Assembly: GCA_004794655.1 (NCBI GenBank)
Contig: SMMW01000127.1
Location: forward strand, 1 to 64,000
DNA length: 64,000 nucleotides
Direction of reading: 5' to 3'
Source: Marisa cornuarietis
Taxonomy: Eukaryota > Mollusca > Gastropoda > Architaenioglossa > Ampullariidae
The position numbers and the translations under genes are program-made. Below, one piece after another: positions 1-10,899 of this stretch (position 1 is its first letter; every line of letters starts with the position of its first letter). The notes below the pieces were generated by a model. The model had not been told where the DNA came from and did no database searches. It worked only from the letters and a program-made list of their open reading frames with translations.

Positions 1-196
1 AGCGTTGAATTAAAAAAAGGGTGGGATCGGGAGTTTTTTTTTTTTTTACCAGTTTGTGTTCTTTTTACATCTCTCACAAATCAAGCACAGACATCATAGC
101 AGGCACCTTGGATCCCTTATGCTATAGGCTGACATCACTCAAGTAATAATATAAATCATATCCAGACATACATAGATTTTGCTACTATATATATCA

Positions 197-1757
197 TCAT
201 TCCTTGCTACTCCTCGAGGAGCATAGGGCCGCAACAACACCTCGCCAGCAGACCCGGTTTTGGGCGCCCCCCTTAGTTGGGCCCATGTGGTTCCGCCATC
301 GTTTGCCTCGCTCTCTACTGATCTTTTACAAGTCTGTTTTGGCCTCCCAAGTCTTCTCTTCCCCTAAGGGTTCCAGTCAAGTGCCTGCCTGGCAATGGTG
401 TCAGTAGGTTTGCGCAGGGTGTGTCCTATCCAAACCCACTTGCACTTTTCGATGTCTTGACTAGTAGCATTCTGGTTAGTTCTTTCCCACAGGCTGCTAC
501 TGGAGATCTTTTCAGGCCATCTTATTCCCAAAATATGGCGAAGGCATCGGTTGGTACAGGTCTGGAGCTTGTTGTTGATGACATTTGTCACTCTTCAGGT
601 TTCGGAGCCATACAGTAGGACTGCCTTCACATTGGTGTTGAAGATGTGGATCTTACTGCGGGGGGATAATGCTCGGGAGTTCCAGATGGGGCGCAGGGTG
701 TTGAAAGCATGCCTGGCCTTGTTTATGCGGCTTCTGATGTCGTCGTCCGCTCCACCATCCTTGCTAACGATGTTTCCCAGATATGTGAAGCGGTCTGTTT
801 CTAGGATGTTCTCTTCTTGAAGATGGATTGGGAGTTCCTGCTTGTTGATTTTCATCACTTCGGTCTTCTTTCTGTTGATCTTTAAGCCGGTCTTCTTTGC
901 TTCCTCTGCTAGCTTGCTCAGTTTGGTTTGTGCATGCTACTGCCGATGAGATAGGAGACTAATGTCATCTGCAAAGTCCAGGTCCTCTAGCTGTTTGGTG
1001 AATGTCCACTGGATACCAGTGTTGTTGTCTTGGTTTGTTTTACGCATAATCCAGTCTATGACTATCAGGAAGATTGTCGGTGATAATATGCAACCCTGTC
1101 TTACACCAGTCTTCATTACAAAGGGTTTAGTGAGTTTGCCGTTATGAATAACTTGGCAGGATGAGTCTTCATACAATCCCTGAATGATGTTTATGAATTT
1201 GGGCGGAATACCATAGTGATTCATCAGCCTCCAGATGACGTCCCTGTCTACACTGTCGAACGCCTTCTCGAAATCCACAAAAGTTATATAAAGGGAGGAT
1301 TGCCATTCGATGGACTGTTCTATGATGATACGGAGGGTTGCAATGTGGTTAATTTCATGACTTATCCAGGCGAAACCCAGCTTGTTCTGGTCTCAGTCTC
1401 TTGTCTAGTGCCTTCTTCAGTGTCTCTAGTATTATCCTTGACAGGACTTTGCTGGGGATAGACAGCAGCATGATCCCCCGCCAGTTGTTGCATTGGGAGA
1501 GGTCTCCTTTCTTTGGTAGTTTGACCAGGTGACCTAATTTCCAGTCTGCTGGGACTAGCTCTTGTTGCCAGATCTTGTGTAGAATGGGCTATAAAATTGT
1601 TGCTGTTGTTTCTGGGTCTGTTTTTAGTACTTCTGGGGTATGCCGTCCGGGCCTGCTGCTTTGTCATTTTTCATGCTTTTGATAGCTTTGATGATTTCTG
1701 TCTTAGTGGGAGGGCTGGTGTTGACGTGAAGTTGTGCAGTTGCTGGTGGTATGTCAG
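197..1757 (-). mobile_element. RTE-clade LINE, 5'-truncated 3' half
   Basis: This is the reverse-transcriptase (RT) half of an RTE-type retrotransposon read on the minus strand. Broken frames run from about 1,757 down to 364. In order they show an RT N-terminal piece (PPTKTEIIKAIKSMKNDKAAGPDG, cited only by its KSMKNDKAAGPDG core), the palm with DFEKAFDSVDRD, GVRQGCILSP and LDFADDISLL (intact FADD, within 937-1,278), YLGNIVSKDGG, and the C-terminal [16 protein letters not shown] and WIGHTLRKP. Several frameshifts separate them, so no protein can be made. The 3' end near 200 matches that of the complete RTE copy at 31,219-34,219, so they are one family. The 5' truncation joins a short TA repeat at about 1,760-1,773 next to the Tx1-like LINE. 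RTE as clade rests on motif order and wording; subfamily is not assigned. Confidence 0.85.
937..1278 (-). pseudogene. RTE reverse transcriptase palm fragment (FADD intact)
   Basis: This open stretch of 113 codons covers RT motifs A to C of the RTE fragment: DFEKAFDSVD (catalytic Asp), TGVRQGCILSP and FADD. It would prime cDNA synthesis from the element's RNA at a nicked target. It is flanked on both sides by the same protein in other frames, so it is a relic. It begins inside the domain, and the Met is only the Met preceding DFEKAF, not a true start. Confidence 0.85.
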
Positions 1758-2774
1758 TATATATATATATAAAAGTATAAAAATCATGTCTACATGAGAA
1801 GTTGTCTATAAGGTTGCCAGAGTTTAGCAAACTTTTCTTCGTTTATTTCTAAACATGCATTAAATTTTTCAATTTTATACCTGTGTTTCAATATTCAAAT
1901 AAAGGATTCTAGCTGCGGGATGGTTTTTTAAAAATCTGCAAGAGTAAATGTATGGTTTAGCCAGTAGTATAATTAAGTCAAGTATAGCATCTGTCTCTAA
2001 GTCATTACTGCCTCCAAAAAGTACAAGATTTTCACTGATAATTATTTTTGGAGCATTTTTACATTTGTCTAATATACAATTTTGTAAGTTTCTCCAATAC
2101 TCCTTAACATATTTACAATTCCAAACTATATGGTGAACACTTTCTTTTTCACCTCTGCAAAGGCTACAGACATCATCATCTTCAAGTCCCATGTGGAATA
2201 AAATTACTTTTGTCCCCAGAATTCTATGGAGCACTCTGATTTGAAGCCATTTTAACTTGATATCTTGATATCTTTTATATTAGCCATTGCTTTAAATATA
2301 ACACGCCAGTCAAGATTTCTGTTTAACTTTTCATCCCGTTTTAAACAACAACTTGGCATGCATGTGTTAGATATCATTCTTTTATAGTATAGTCTTGCAC
2401 CTTTCTGTACTGATCGAATTATTTTAAGAGATTTGTTTGTGTCATATGTAGTGGGAGATAACTCTGTTATATTCATTCTATTTAAATTTATGTATGTCTT
2501 TATGGCCTTTATACAACCATTAAAAGAGACAACGTTAATGTTAACATCATATTCATTTTTAACGGCTTGATATGATAAAAAGTTTCCTCTTTCGTCTATT
2601 AGGTGTTTAATTAAGTATATATCTTTCTCCTTCAAACTCTTATATAGAATTGGTTTATTTTCAATCTTAATTCTGTCATTAAGTATTCTATTATTTTATG
2701 TGTGGACATGCGATTTCTTTTCCAGCTGTGGCTGGTTTTTTTAATTTTCCGCAGCCATAATAGTTTTAATGCAT

Positions 2775-4336
2775 TCATATAAGTTCTAACATCAGGTATA
2801 CCCATGCCCTCAGCATAAATATTTTTATGGACATTTTTCTGTTAATTTTATCATTTTTACCATTCCAAACAAATCTAAAGATGGATTTCTGTAAGTCATT
2901 TATAATATAGTCTGGAGGGTTAAGTAGCAGTAGCCACAGGTGTACCAGCTTTGACAAGATTAAGGGCTTAAGTATTGCTACTCTCCCTAATGGAGTTAAC
3001 TGCCTCTTTAACCATATTTTATATAGCATTCTGATTTCAGCAAGCTTGCTATCATAGTTTAATTTTATACAGTCTTTGAGATTATTTGTAAACCAAAGGC
3101 CAAGAATTTTAAATTTTTCTGGATTCCACTGCATCTGTAAATGTGGTAAGAACTTAACTGGTAAATTTGTTTTGCTCCCCAGCCATATTGCACTTGATTT
3201 ATCAGTGTTTAGTACTAATCTCGATATCTTTCCAAATATATCTAACGTGCTCATGGATTCTTCAAAAGATAGTCTGTCATCTCCCAACGTTAGTTCTGTA
3301 TCATATGCATACTGTACTATTTTACTTTCAGAGTTGTGGATTTTTATACCTTTTATATATGTATTTGTCCTGATCATGATAGCTAGAATTTCTACACACA
3401 GAATGAATAAATAAGGCGAGATGGGGGTCCCCCTGCCTGCAGCCTCTTCTAATTTGGAACCATGCGGATAATGTGCCGTTCACTGACTCACTTGATTTGA
3501 TATCGGTCGAAAGGGTGGTAATCCATTTACAAAAAAGGGGGCTAAGGCCAAAGGAATGTAAAACATCAATCATAAAACTCCAACTAATACTATCGAAGGC
3601 TTTCTCAAAGTCAAGGCATACTAGTAAACTAGGTTTGTTTATTTATATTTAAATGTTCAATCAGATCATACATCAGTCTAATGTTATCCCCAAGATATCT
3701 TCCACGAATAAAGCCAGACTGATCCGCATGGATAAGAGTAGGTAGCACTTTTTTCATTCTATTTGCGATGCATGATGCACCAATCTTATAAATCACATTT
3801 AAGAGAGTGATTGGTCTCCAGTTTTTAATTTGATATCTAGGCTTATTTGTTTTAGGTATACATATAATAACACCTTTTTGTGTAGCTGATAACTCTCCTT
3901 TTAGAAAGCCCCCATTCAGTGATCTAACAATGAAAGGGCCAAGCGGTTTCCAGAAAACCTTAAAAAACTCAACAGTAAATCCATCGCTCCCCAGGGTTTT
4001 ACAATTAGACATGCTTTTTACAACCTGACCTGCTTCGTCTAAAGTGATAATTCCTTGTAGTAGATTAAGTTCAGGTTCAGTAAGTTTTGGCATATCTTCT
4101 CTGATGTCATTAAAGTTAAAGTTTAGAACTGCTCGTTCAGAATACAGATTAGAGAAAAAGGTTTGCACCTCAGCTCTTATTTCTTCTGGTCTTGTGGTGT
4201 TTTCCCCATTTTGCTTTTGTAATTTTCGAATTTGTTTACTTAAATAATTGCGTTTTTCTAATGAACAGAAATATCTACTGACTTTCTCTCCTTCTGCTAT
4301 CCGTCTTGCCCTAGAGCGAATTAGTACACCTTCCAT
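2775..4336 (-). pseudogene. Tx1/L1-like LINE reverse transcriptase, active site mutated
   Basis: The main RT body covers three frames: 3,629-4,336 (235 codons, with LGSDGFTVEFFKVFW, NWRPITLLNVIYKI, ADQSGFIRGRYLGDNIR), 3,328-3,573 (RRGCRQGDP) and 2,775-3,377. The last holds the active-site box, which reads YAYD at 3,300-3,311; the family normally has YADD, so the first catalytic Asp codon has become Tyr (3,303-3,305, explained by one G-to-T change). Together with the frameshifts this makes the copy catalytically dead. The 3,328-3,573 and 2,775-3,377 frames overlap, which marks a small indel. Confidence 0.8.
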
Positions 4337-5152
4337 TTTCTTTTATCTTATACTAATAAGTTTATTTTTGTTCATTTCAAGTTTATTAATTTCCTCTTCA
4401 CTCAACCTTCCTTTGTCTTCCAGCTGTGTAATTATTTTTTTCTGATATCTTTTCCTTTGCCTTATTCTTTTTCTCACTTGCATAAGCCATTGTTTTTGTT
4501 CTGATTTTCATTAACATAGTGTCTAGAAAGGTCTGATCAGATACAACAAACTGTAATTCCATCAGTGGAATATTTCCTAAATTATTCCTTTCGTATGGAA
4601 GAGCTGAGTATTCTTGTATAACTTCTCTGATAACGCTATTTATTTGAGTTAGATAGTTCTTATCTTTTAAGTGAGATGAATTGAACTTCCATAGATTAAA
4701 TCTCCTTTCTTCTTGTTTGTTGCTTAATGATAGAGTTATCAGAGAATGCATGTCAGTTCAATATTCTTGGGTAATATCTGCGTCCACAACCAGTTATGGG
4801 TCTGACATAAGAAAGAAGTCTAATCTACTTTTTTGTAAGGGTCTCTTCCTACGCCAAGTGTATCTTAGAGCTTCTGGATTTAGTTCCCGCCATATATCAA
4901 CCAGGTCCAAATTTGTCATCATCTTATCAATTTATTTTCTTTCTAATTATAACAGTCTATCTGAAAATCCAAAACAACATTCCAGTTACCCCCTATCACA
5001 ATATTATCTATACCTGATTCCCTCAAACATTCTTCTAGCTGTGAATAGAATTCTCGATTATTCTTATTTGGTCCATAGACATTACAAATTTCTTTTTCTA
5101 ATGTTTTTATCACTGCTATAATATAATTTCCTTCATTGTCTCTGTAAACATT

Positions 5153-5410
5153 TTAAACTGAAAATTCAAAATTGTTATTAAATAGGATTGCCACCCCACG
5201 TGAGGAAGAAGTGTATGAAGCAAAAAGGCAAGAGTAGCCCCATTCTGCAGAAATAATTTTTTCCTGTTTATTTTCAAAATGTGTATCCTGTAGTAGGTAA
5301 ACTGAGAAGGCCTTATTACGTAAATAGTGAAATACATCTCTCATTTTTTTCATGTCACCTAGGCCCTGACAGTTCATTGAAGATAAAACGATTGATGCGT
5401 TTGTGCTCAT
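5153..5410 (-). pseudogene. Tx1/L1-like LINE endonuclease N-terminus
   Basis: The frame starts at Met 5,410 and carries the first apurinic-like endonuclease motifs: NCQGLGD (metal/DNA-binding Asn region), LLQDTHF in the place of the usual LQETH, and SRGVAILFNNNFEFSV. The domain should be about 230 residues; this frame stops after 85, and the remainder lies in other frames down to about 4,750. It would nick target DNA in the nucleus. The Gln-Asp in place of the catalytic Glu-Thr/Ser is usual wording for part of the Tx1/L1 group, so it is not taken as damage. Confidence 0.7.
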
Positions 5411-5879
5411 GTTGAGGTAATTTTAAAGAAGCAGGAGACACTACATAACACTAATGGGTATAGGTTTAAATTACAATGAGGAGTACCGCAGTTAACCTTA
5501 GTCCTTCCCTTCTAAGCGTACTCAGAAATATGTTTAGAAATAAGGCACAAGAATAGGGCACGCCTGGCTAAAGATGGGACTTGTCTGTAATGTACATGAC
5601 TAGGTCATGGGATATGGAATGCAGATCATGACTTAAAAATTGAATCAAGAGTCTGTGTGCAACAAACGAGAGAGACAAAAACTAAGCTTTCTTAACTCCT
5701 TTTTTATTAGGCTATCAGGAGTTGTAAATTAACGAACTTTTCTCCCGTTTCTTTGATATTGTGATATGATCGTTGGCTTTATGTTTAATTTCTCTTGTTT
5801 AGCCTACATTTACTATTTTTATGCTGTTTTACTTAGATTGTCATTCTTCTTGCTTTATAATAGTAGTAGCACTTTTTAC
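5411..5879. other. Unassigned AT-rich interval
   Basis: This stretch between the Tx1-like LINE start and the next LINE fragment contains only short AT-rich frames. It may hold the 5' UTR of the Tx1-like LINE, but nothing in it supports that directly. In the host reading it is intronic DNA of the nAChR gene. Confidence 0.4.
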
Positions 5880-6691
5880 CAGTCTGTCAGGAATCTTGGA
5901 GTCATTTCGACACGTCATAGTTCTTCGATAATCATGTTAACGCTATCTGCAAGTCCATTATTCTTAAACTGCGTAGGATCAGCCGCATTAGACATTTCCA
6001 CTTTGTTGCTTTCACCAAGCAGAATATGTCGTCACTTGCATCACCCAGGTTCGACTAATGTAGCTCGGCTTGTTGATCTCTCTAACCGCATGTTCGACAA
6101 ACTTTAGAGCTCTCAGAACAGTGCTGCTTGCAAAGCGGAAGGCTGAACGTGTCACAACACTTCTCTGTGACCTGCACTGGCTGCCAGTTCGGACTCGCAT
6201 CAAATTCAAGATCGCCATACTTTATCAGCGTGTGTTGTTTATGGCCTCGCCCCAATCTTTCTGTCTCAACTTGTGTCACCCTACAAACCCGGCAAGTCAG
6301 TTCGCTCAGTCCACGTCGCGTTTCTCACTATCCTAGCTATCAGACTGGAGGCGTTCGACCGTTGCTCCTTCTCTTTCGCTGGCCTGAGTATTTGAAATGC
6401 ACTGCCTCTGTCTTTCCATAAAGTGCAGACACTACATGCTTTCGGGTCTGGACTTAAAACCTCTTTCGGAAACAGTGTAGTTAGTTTACCCTGTTACTTT
6501 CTCGACCTTTTCTTCTCTGTATTCTTCGATGTTCTTTGCAATGTTCACTGTGCATGTGAGTTTGTATGATTGCCTGATTGTAATGCCTTTCCCCGTCAAT
6601 CTACCTACTGACCTTCATACTTTGTAAAACATGTGGGTAGATTGCACTATATAAATCCTATTATTATTATTATTATTTATTATTATTATTA
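5880..6691 (+). mobile_element. CR1/L2-group LINE 3' end with (TTA)n tail
   Basis: A decayed C-terminal RT region is readable in patches on the plus strand: VRNLGVIS (5,893 onward; usual family wording is VRNLGVIFD) and DLHWLPVRTRIKFKIAILYQ (6,168-6,230), which is the conserved thumb/C-terminal LHWLPV box. A 3' UTR follows, then a junction reading GCACTATATAAATCC at about 6,645 and a TTA microsatellite tail (about 6,659-6,691). The tail gives the orientation and the 3' boundary. Stops and frameshifts abound, so it is a relic. CR1 and L2 cannot be told apart here. Confidence 0.75.
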
Positions 6692-6926
6692 AGATTTCCA
6701 GGATTTTTTCTTATACAACGTTCTATTTCTGCATAAATAATTTTAAAACTACACATGTGTTTAGAAAGATCTCCAATCACTTAATGGTCAATAAATACAG
6801 ATATATAGTGATCTGTAGGGCTTTCGCCAAACAGGCCATTTTTCAATGCATATAATGACTATATTCCAGCTATATAAAAGTACACATTTACAAACAGCTA
6901 AAATATGAAATTGTATATATACTTAC

Positions 6927-7081
6927 AACATCTATGATCTGAGCCAAAGCTGCACCAAAAGTGACATTGAGGGGTTCTGAGCTGTTCAGTGATGGTCGCA
7001 CTTGTTTGTTATAACGTGCCATTATGTCTCTCACCAGTCTGTACTCATCTTCACTTCCATAGTTGACACTAGTACACAAAT
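6927..7081 (-). CDS. Nicotinic acetylcholine receptor subunit, first ligand-binding-domain exon
   Basis: The exon encodes 51 codons ending SEDEYRLVRDIMARYNKQV, RPSLNSSEPLNVTFGAALA and QIIDV. This is the start of the extracellular ligand-binding domain of Cys-loop receptors: EYRLV begins helix 1, and NVTFG..L.QIIDV is the first beta strand with its N-glycosylation site (NVT). The acceptor is TTAG at 7,082-7,085 and the donor GTAAGT at 6,921-6,926. It is entered in phase 1 and left in phase 0 right after QIIDV, where nAChR genes in many animals have an intron before a 45-nt exon. That next exon was not found down to base 1, so it lies outside the window. nAChR subunits form pentameric acetylcholine-gated cation channels in the cell membrane. 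Alpha or non-alpha type cannot be told because the paired-cysteine loop is not here. Confidence 0.88.
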
Positions 7082-7180
7082 CTAACCCAAAAAGAATACT
7101 TTAAATATTAATGTAATCTACACAGAATATTTAGTATATTCAGAATACCTGTGATGCACGGTGAGAAAATGGAAACAAAC

Positions 7181-7219
7181 CTGTCACTGCCGTCGTAAGC
7201 CAATGCATTTGATGTTGCC
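7181..7219 (-). CDS. Possible 39-nt phase-neutral micro-exon of the nAChR gene
   Basis: Between the two nAChR exons on the minus strand is a 39-nt segment bounded by AG (7,220-7,221) and GTTTGT (7,175-7,180). It is open in the frame set by the signal-peptide exon (phase 1 in, phase 1 out) and would add 13 residues, GQHQMHWLTTAVT with the flanking bases, without changing the reading frame. The polypyrimidine tract is weak and the donor is not strong. The direct join of the two main exons is also in frame. This could be an optional exon or chance. Confidence 0.25.
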
Positions 7220-7849
7220 CTCATAAATTGTCTAATTTTTTAAAATAAAAGCATAGCCATTATATTAAAATAAAATCCATAATCAATTCTTTGTTATTCA
7301 AAAATAAAAATAGTTGCATTTTTTCAGACATGGCAACAATCCCTGTAAGTGTTTTTCACTGAAAACAAATAAAAAGGTTTAAACCTCCCAAGCTTTTTTG
7401 CATTATGGAGTAATGTGTTGATATGAAAGCAGAACATGGTGATAATGATAATGATGACAACAGATCCACCAGAGATATTTTACTTGAGATTTCAAAGATC
7501 TTAAATTCTTAATGGCTTGCTTCTTTATAACTATGATTTATGAGTGTCTAATGAAAGTCAAATTGTCTCATGTTGTATTGCTACAAATTATCCACACAGT
7601 ACACAGAACAAAGCAATCTGCTCCAGGCATTTGCATGCGCACTATGAAGCTTTGTAGCATTTCATTTTGAAATATCTGCAATAAAATATATTGATAGTCA
7701 AATATTGCAACTATATTAAATTTATTTTTCCATAAATAATAATGATTACTTAATTTTTTTTTAATTTAAAATGTTTCATTGCATTAAAAGTGCATGTTTA
7801 TATCTTGCGCACCTTTTTGTGCAGAGCACAGTCATACGTAGAGCTATAT
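7220..7849. other. nAChR intron DNA, no feature
   Basis: AT-rich intronic DNA with short simple stretches (for example GATAATGAT repeats near 7,441). No reading frame, RNA gene or repeat family was recognised. Confidence 0.5.
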
Positions 7850-9060
7850 ACCATCTACAACTGTTATATCTTTGACACAAAAAGCTCAGTCAAGTCAAAA
7901 CTTGCTACTGCAAAGAACATGCCCCTTCTCGTCGGTGACGTGGCCAAGGCTGATCTTTCTTGTGGAGTCCCTGGGGGCTCAGTTCTTGGCCCCATTTTAT
8001 TTATTTAGCACACGAAACCAGTTTTTTCATACATCCAGTCTCACCAAGTTTTTCTTCAATCGTATAATGGCGATACGCAACTGTACTGCTCCACTCTGCC
8101 GACTGACTCTCAATCTGCAATTAGCACTATCGAAACTTGCATCAGTGGCGTCAAAGAATGATGGTAAAAAATAAATCTTAACGCAACGATGATAAAACTG
8201 AAGTCCCCGTAAGCTCGAGAAGAAGAAGTCAGTCATCACTCGTCAGTCTGCCCAAGCACGTCAGGGTGGGCGAAAACAACATAACCCGTATGTCTTCTGT
8301 CAGAAATCTGGGATTCAGTGTCATGCAGTTAGAGTTACAGCTGTCTGTCAGTCTGCCTATTATGAGCTACGTAAGATCAGTGCCATCCATAACTCTTTTC
8401 TGTGCGTTTGTTGTTTTTCGGCTTGATTACTGCAACTCCTTGTTCACAGACTGCCCTTATTAACCTTCTTCAGAGACTCCAGAGAGTACAGAACTCCGCT
8501 GCACATATGTTACTTAGAGCTAGAAATTGGGACCATGTCACGCCTCTCCTTCATTTTCTGCACCGGCTACCCATCCGTGCTCGACCAACTTTCCTTGTTG
8601 TGTTTTCATTTCTTTACAGACTCCTGCCCTACTTCTCTGCAATTTTCTTCCCCTACATCCCAGCCACACAACTACGCTCCTCGTCCGATGACCGCAGCCT
8701 ATTCCTGTCACCAGAACAACACCATATGGTCACAAGAGTTTCAATTATTGTTCAGAAAAACAATAAAACTCTCTTCTCTTCAATATTCGCTATCTTACCA
8801 CCACTGAATCCTTTAAATATGCACTAAAACACACCTAACACTCCTGATAACAGTCCACACAATGCTAGTCCTTTTTCAACCCGCCTCCTTGAGTTCTTTT
8901 TACCCAATTCTTCTTTGCGTTTTCTATATTTGTCTATCAGTTACCACTGCTGTTGTTTCTCCTTCCATCCCTTTTATGTTCTCCGTGTCTCGTTCTTGTC
9001 TCAAGCGCTAAGAACACGCTCATATGCGGTATATACATCACGCGTATTATTAATATTACA
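7850..9060 (+). mobile_element. CR1/L2-group LINE fragment, RT to 3' tail
   Basis: On the plus strand, SCGVPGGSVLGPILF (7,960-8,006) is RT motif B' (usual GVPQGSVLGP, here Gln to Gly). The next box reads YNGDTQLYCS at about 8,065-8,095, where the family has FADDTQLYCS, so the catalytic pair is lost. RLQRVQNSAAHMLLRARNWDHVTPLL and HRLPIRARP (8,470-8,590) are the C-terminal boxes, cited here as two pieces. The 3' UTR ends with a GCGCTAAGAACACGCTC-type segment (9,005-9,021) and a short ATTATTAATATT tail near 9,055. The same 3' segment occurs at 49,490-49,545 and 59,870-59,925 (minus), so these are one family. Frameshifts and stops make it inactive. Confidence 0.8.
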
Positions 9061-9839
9061 GATCTACAGTACCAAAAAGGCCTATAGGCACAAGATCAAG
9101 AATCAAAACGCGTGGTGTATAACAAAGCTTACAGCATGTGCCTAGTTACACGCAAAAAATAGACCTGTAGATAGAGAATTAGTACGCCACACCAAAGTTT
9201 GGTGCATCTAAGACATGTTGTTTGGTCAGCGCCCTGTTGCGTCCACGACTGGTTTTTCAGAAGGTTTCTGCTTTGTGCAACGGTTACACCAAACTCGGGG
9301 ATCCCACTACTGTTACCATGGCATATATGGATTAAACTACACGGTCATACGTTAGATGCTCACTAAACTAAAACAACCCTGCACCGCATACATTATTTAC
9401 GTACGTGAGTAAGACTTTAACCATCTCAGAGGGCAACTGTTAAGAAAGTCTCTAAGAAAGCAGAGTTAGAGCTACGCAGCGCATATCAACAATACCATCA
9501 CGCATTCATACCCACCATCACAGACAGACTTCCAAACAGTTCAGACCCGCATATAATCCCAATTCATTCGCACAGGATAACGTTCAGAACTCTAACGGTT
9601 TAAACAATATAAAGGACAGCTTCAGTCTGTTGGGACTGGAGGAAGGCACACTGAGTCGGCGGTCCGACGGGAGCTGACACAAGGCTCCTAAGAGGACATG
9701 CCTATCATCCCGTAGAATTGCAAACACTTTTGAAAGTTTGTGCCTATTTTAATGCCCCGTATACTGTGTAAACTGTTTAAAAATTAAACATTACAGAAAA
9801 TTAATAAAGCCCTTGAGCTGGAATTAGTAGAAGCTCAAT
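9061..9839. other. Unassigned intron DNA
   Basis: No coding signal or known repeat was recognised. The composition is somewhat less AT-rich than its flanks (for example around 9,600-9,700), which suggests an old, unrecognised insert, but I cannot name it. Confidence 0.3.
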
Positions 9840-10690
9840 CTAAATGTATAATATGACTTCGATGACTGGAAAGAGGCTTTCTTCGATGTTTAATTTTGTT
9901 ATCATTTGCCAAACCCCAGCAAATTCTTTCAAATGCCTTGTTAAAGTCAGTGGTTTTACAACATTATGGTTATTTTATCCCAATGTTTATCTTGTAACTA
10001 GCACTTGTTTTGTTTATTTTTGCATATGAACGCAATTTGAGTATAACTGTCCACTGGGATAAAGTTGATACTTGTCATTATCATTGAAGAGATGCCAGTG
10101 ATGTAGGTATTCTTCTATCAGTTAAAGGTCTTTTCAAATGTGTTTCCGTCTGAGCTGAAGCCACTCTGTTATTCTGCTATCAGTTTCTCAGTAGATGTGT
10201 TAATGCGATTCTAGATTACTTTAAGCATGATTTAGTTTTGGTGGATAATGAGGTTTGTGATTCTATATGTTGACATTATTTACTATTTCCTTTACTTGGA
10301 AGGAGCATGACTAATGGTTGCGTCCATTATTTGTGTTTCCAAATTCTTTAAGAGCTCTTTTTCAAGTTTCTTCCTTAATCTCCTTGAGAAACTCAACTGG
10401 GACGTCAACCCTCCTTTCAGAATATGTACAGTTTTCTCGACCTCTTTTTTAAGGACCGGTAGGATCGCTAGTTCTAGTCTGAGCTTTTGAGGATGTCATC
10501 GTCTGTCCATAACTGAAAGTTTTACAGGTCAGTGAAATATTCATTCAGTCAGTTTAGTACAGCCACGCTTGTCGTGGGAAGCTGATCGCTGCTATCGCCG
10601 ATGACTAAAGTCTTGAGCTGACCGGTGTTGGTCAGTAGTTGGTAGACTTCTCTGCTGTCTACTCATGTTATTCCCTCCTCTATGCTATGG
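9840..10690 (-). mobile_element. Heavily decayed RTE-type LINE (BovB-like wording)
   Basis: Translation of the minus strand in shifting frames gives a run of RTE RT-linker and finger phrases: TSVAVLN.LNEYFTDL.NFQLW (about 10,520-10,570), LKKEVEKTVHILKGGL (about 10,410-10,455), FSRRLRKKLEKELLKNLETQI (about 10,340-10,400, shown in part) and TEKLIAE-like then EEYLHHWHLFN (about 10,085-10,115). These match the order of the RTE region before and inside the RT. There are many stops, and no frame longer than about 60 codons survives. The family is a different RTE lineage from the copies at 31.2 and 40.9 kb. Confidence 0.5.
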
Positions 10691-10899
10691 CACTGATTCT
10701 GGATCAACAACCCCATTATATAATAGGATTTTTATTTGATTAATTATCATATTAATGCAGGCACACAGAAGGAAGGGAAGGTGGTTCTCGAGCTTTGATT
10801 AGCTGCTACATGTATTTACGTAGTTATGTTAGTTTAGTCTCATCTTAACAAATTATTGGATTTTTTCAAAACCTATCGTTTCAACCTTTGCTTAGTGAA

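Larger units (their letters stand above)
1758..5410 (-). mobile_element. Tx1/L1-like LINE, long but inactive
   Basis: This is a second-ORF region of an L1/Tx1-type LINE of about 3.6 kb on the minus strand. It starts with an endonuclease N-terminus at 5,410 (SSMNCQGLGDMKKMRDVF; LLQDTHF), runs through a linker and RT, and ends with a C-terminal zinc-knuckle-like segment (CSLCRGEKESVHHIVWNC, 1,875-2,234). The last residues lead to a stop at 1,790-1,792. The protein is spread over at least seven open pieces in shifting frames. The upstream limit is uncertain because no ORF1 or 5' UTR was recognised above 5,410. A truncated RTE lies immediately downstream of its 3' end. The clade call rests on endonuclease and RT wording and on the C-terminal zinc motif. 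Confidence 0.8.

Noticed and set aside
204..860. Plus-strand frames over the first RTE fragment as genes
   Set aside because: They are antisense shadows of the minus-strand RT.
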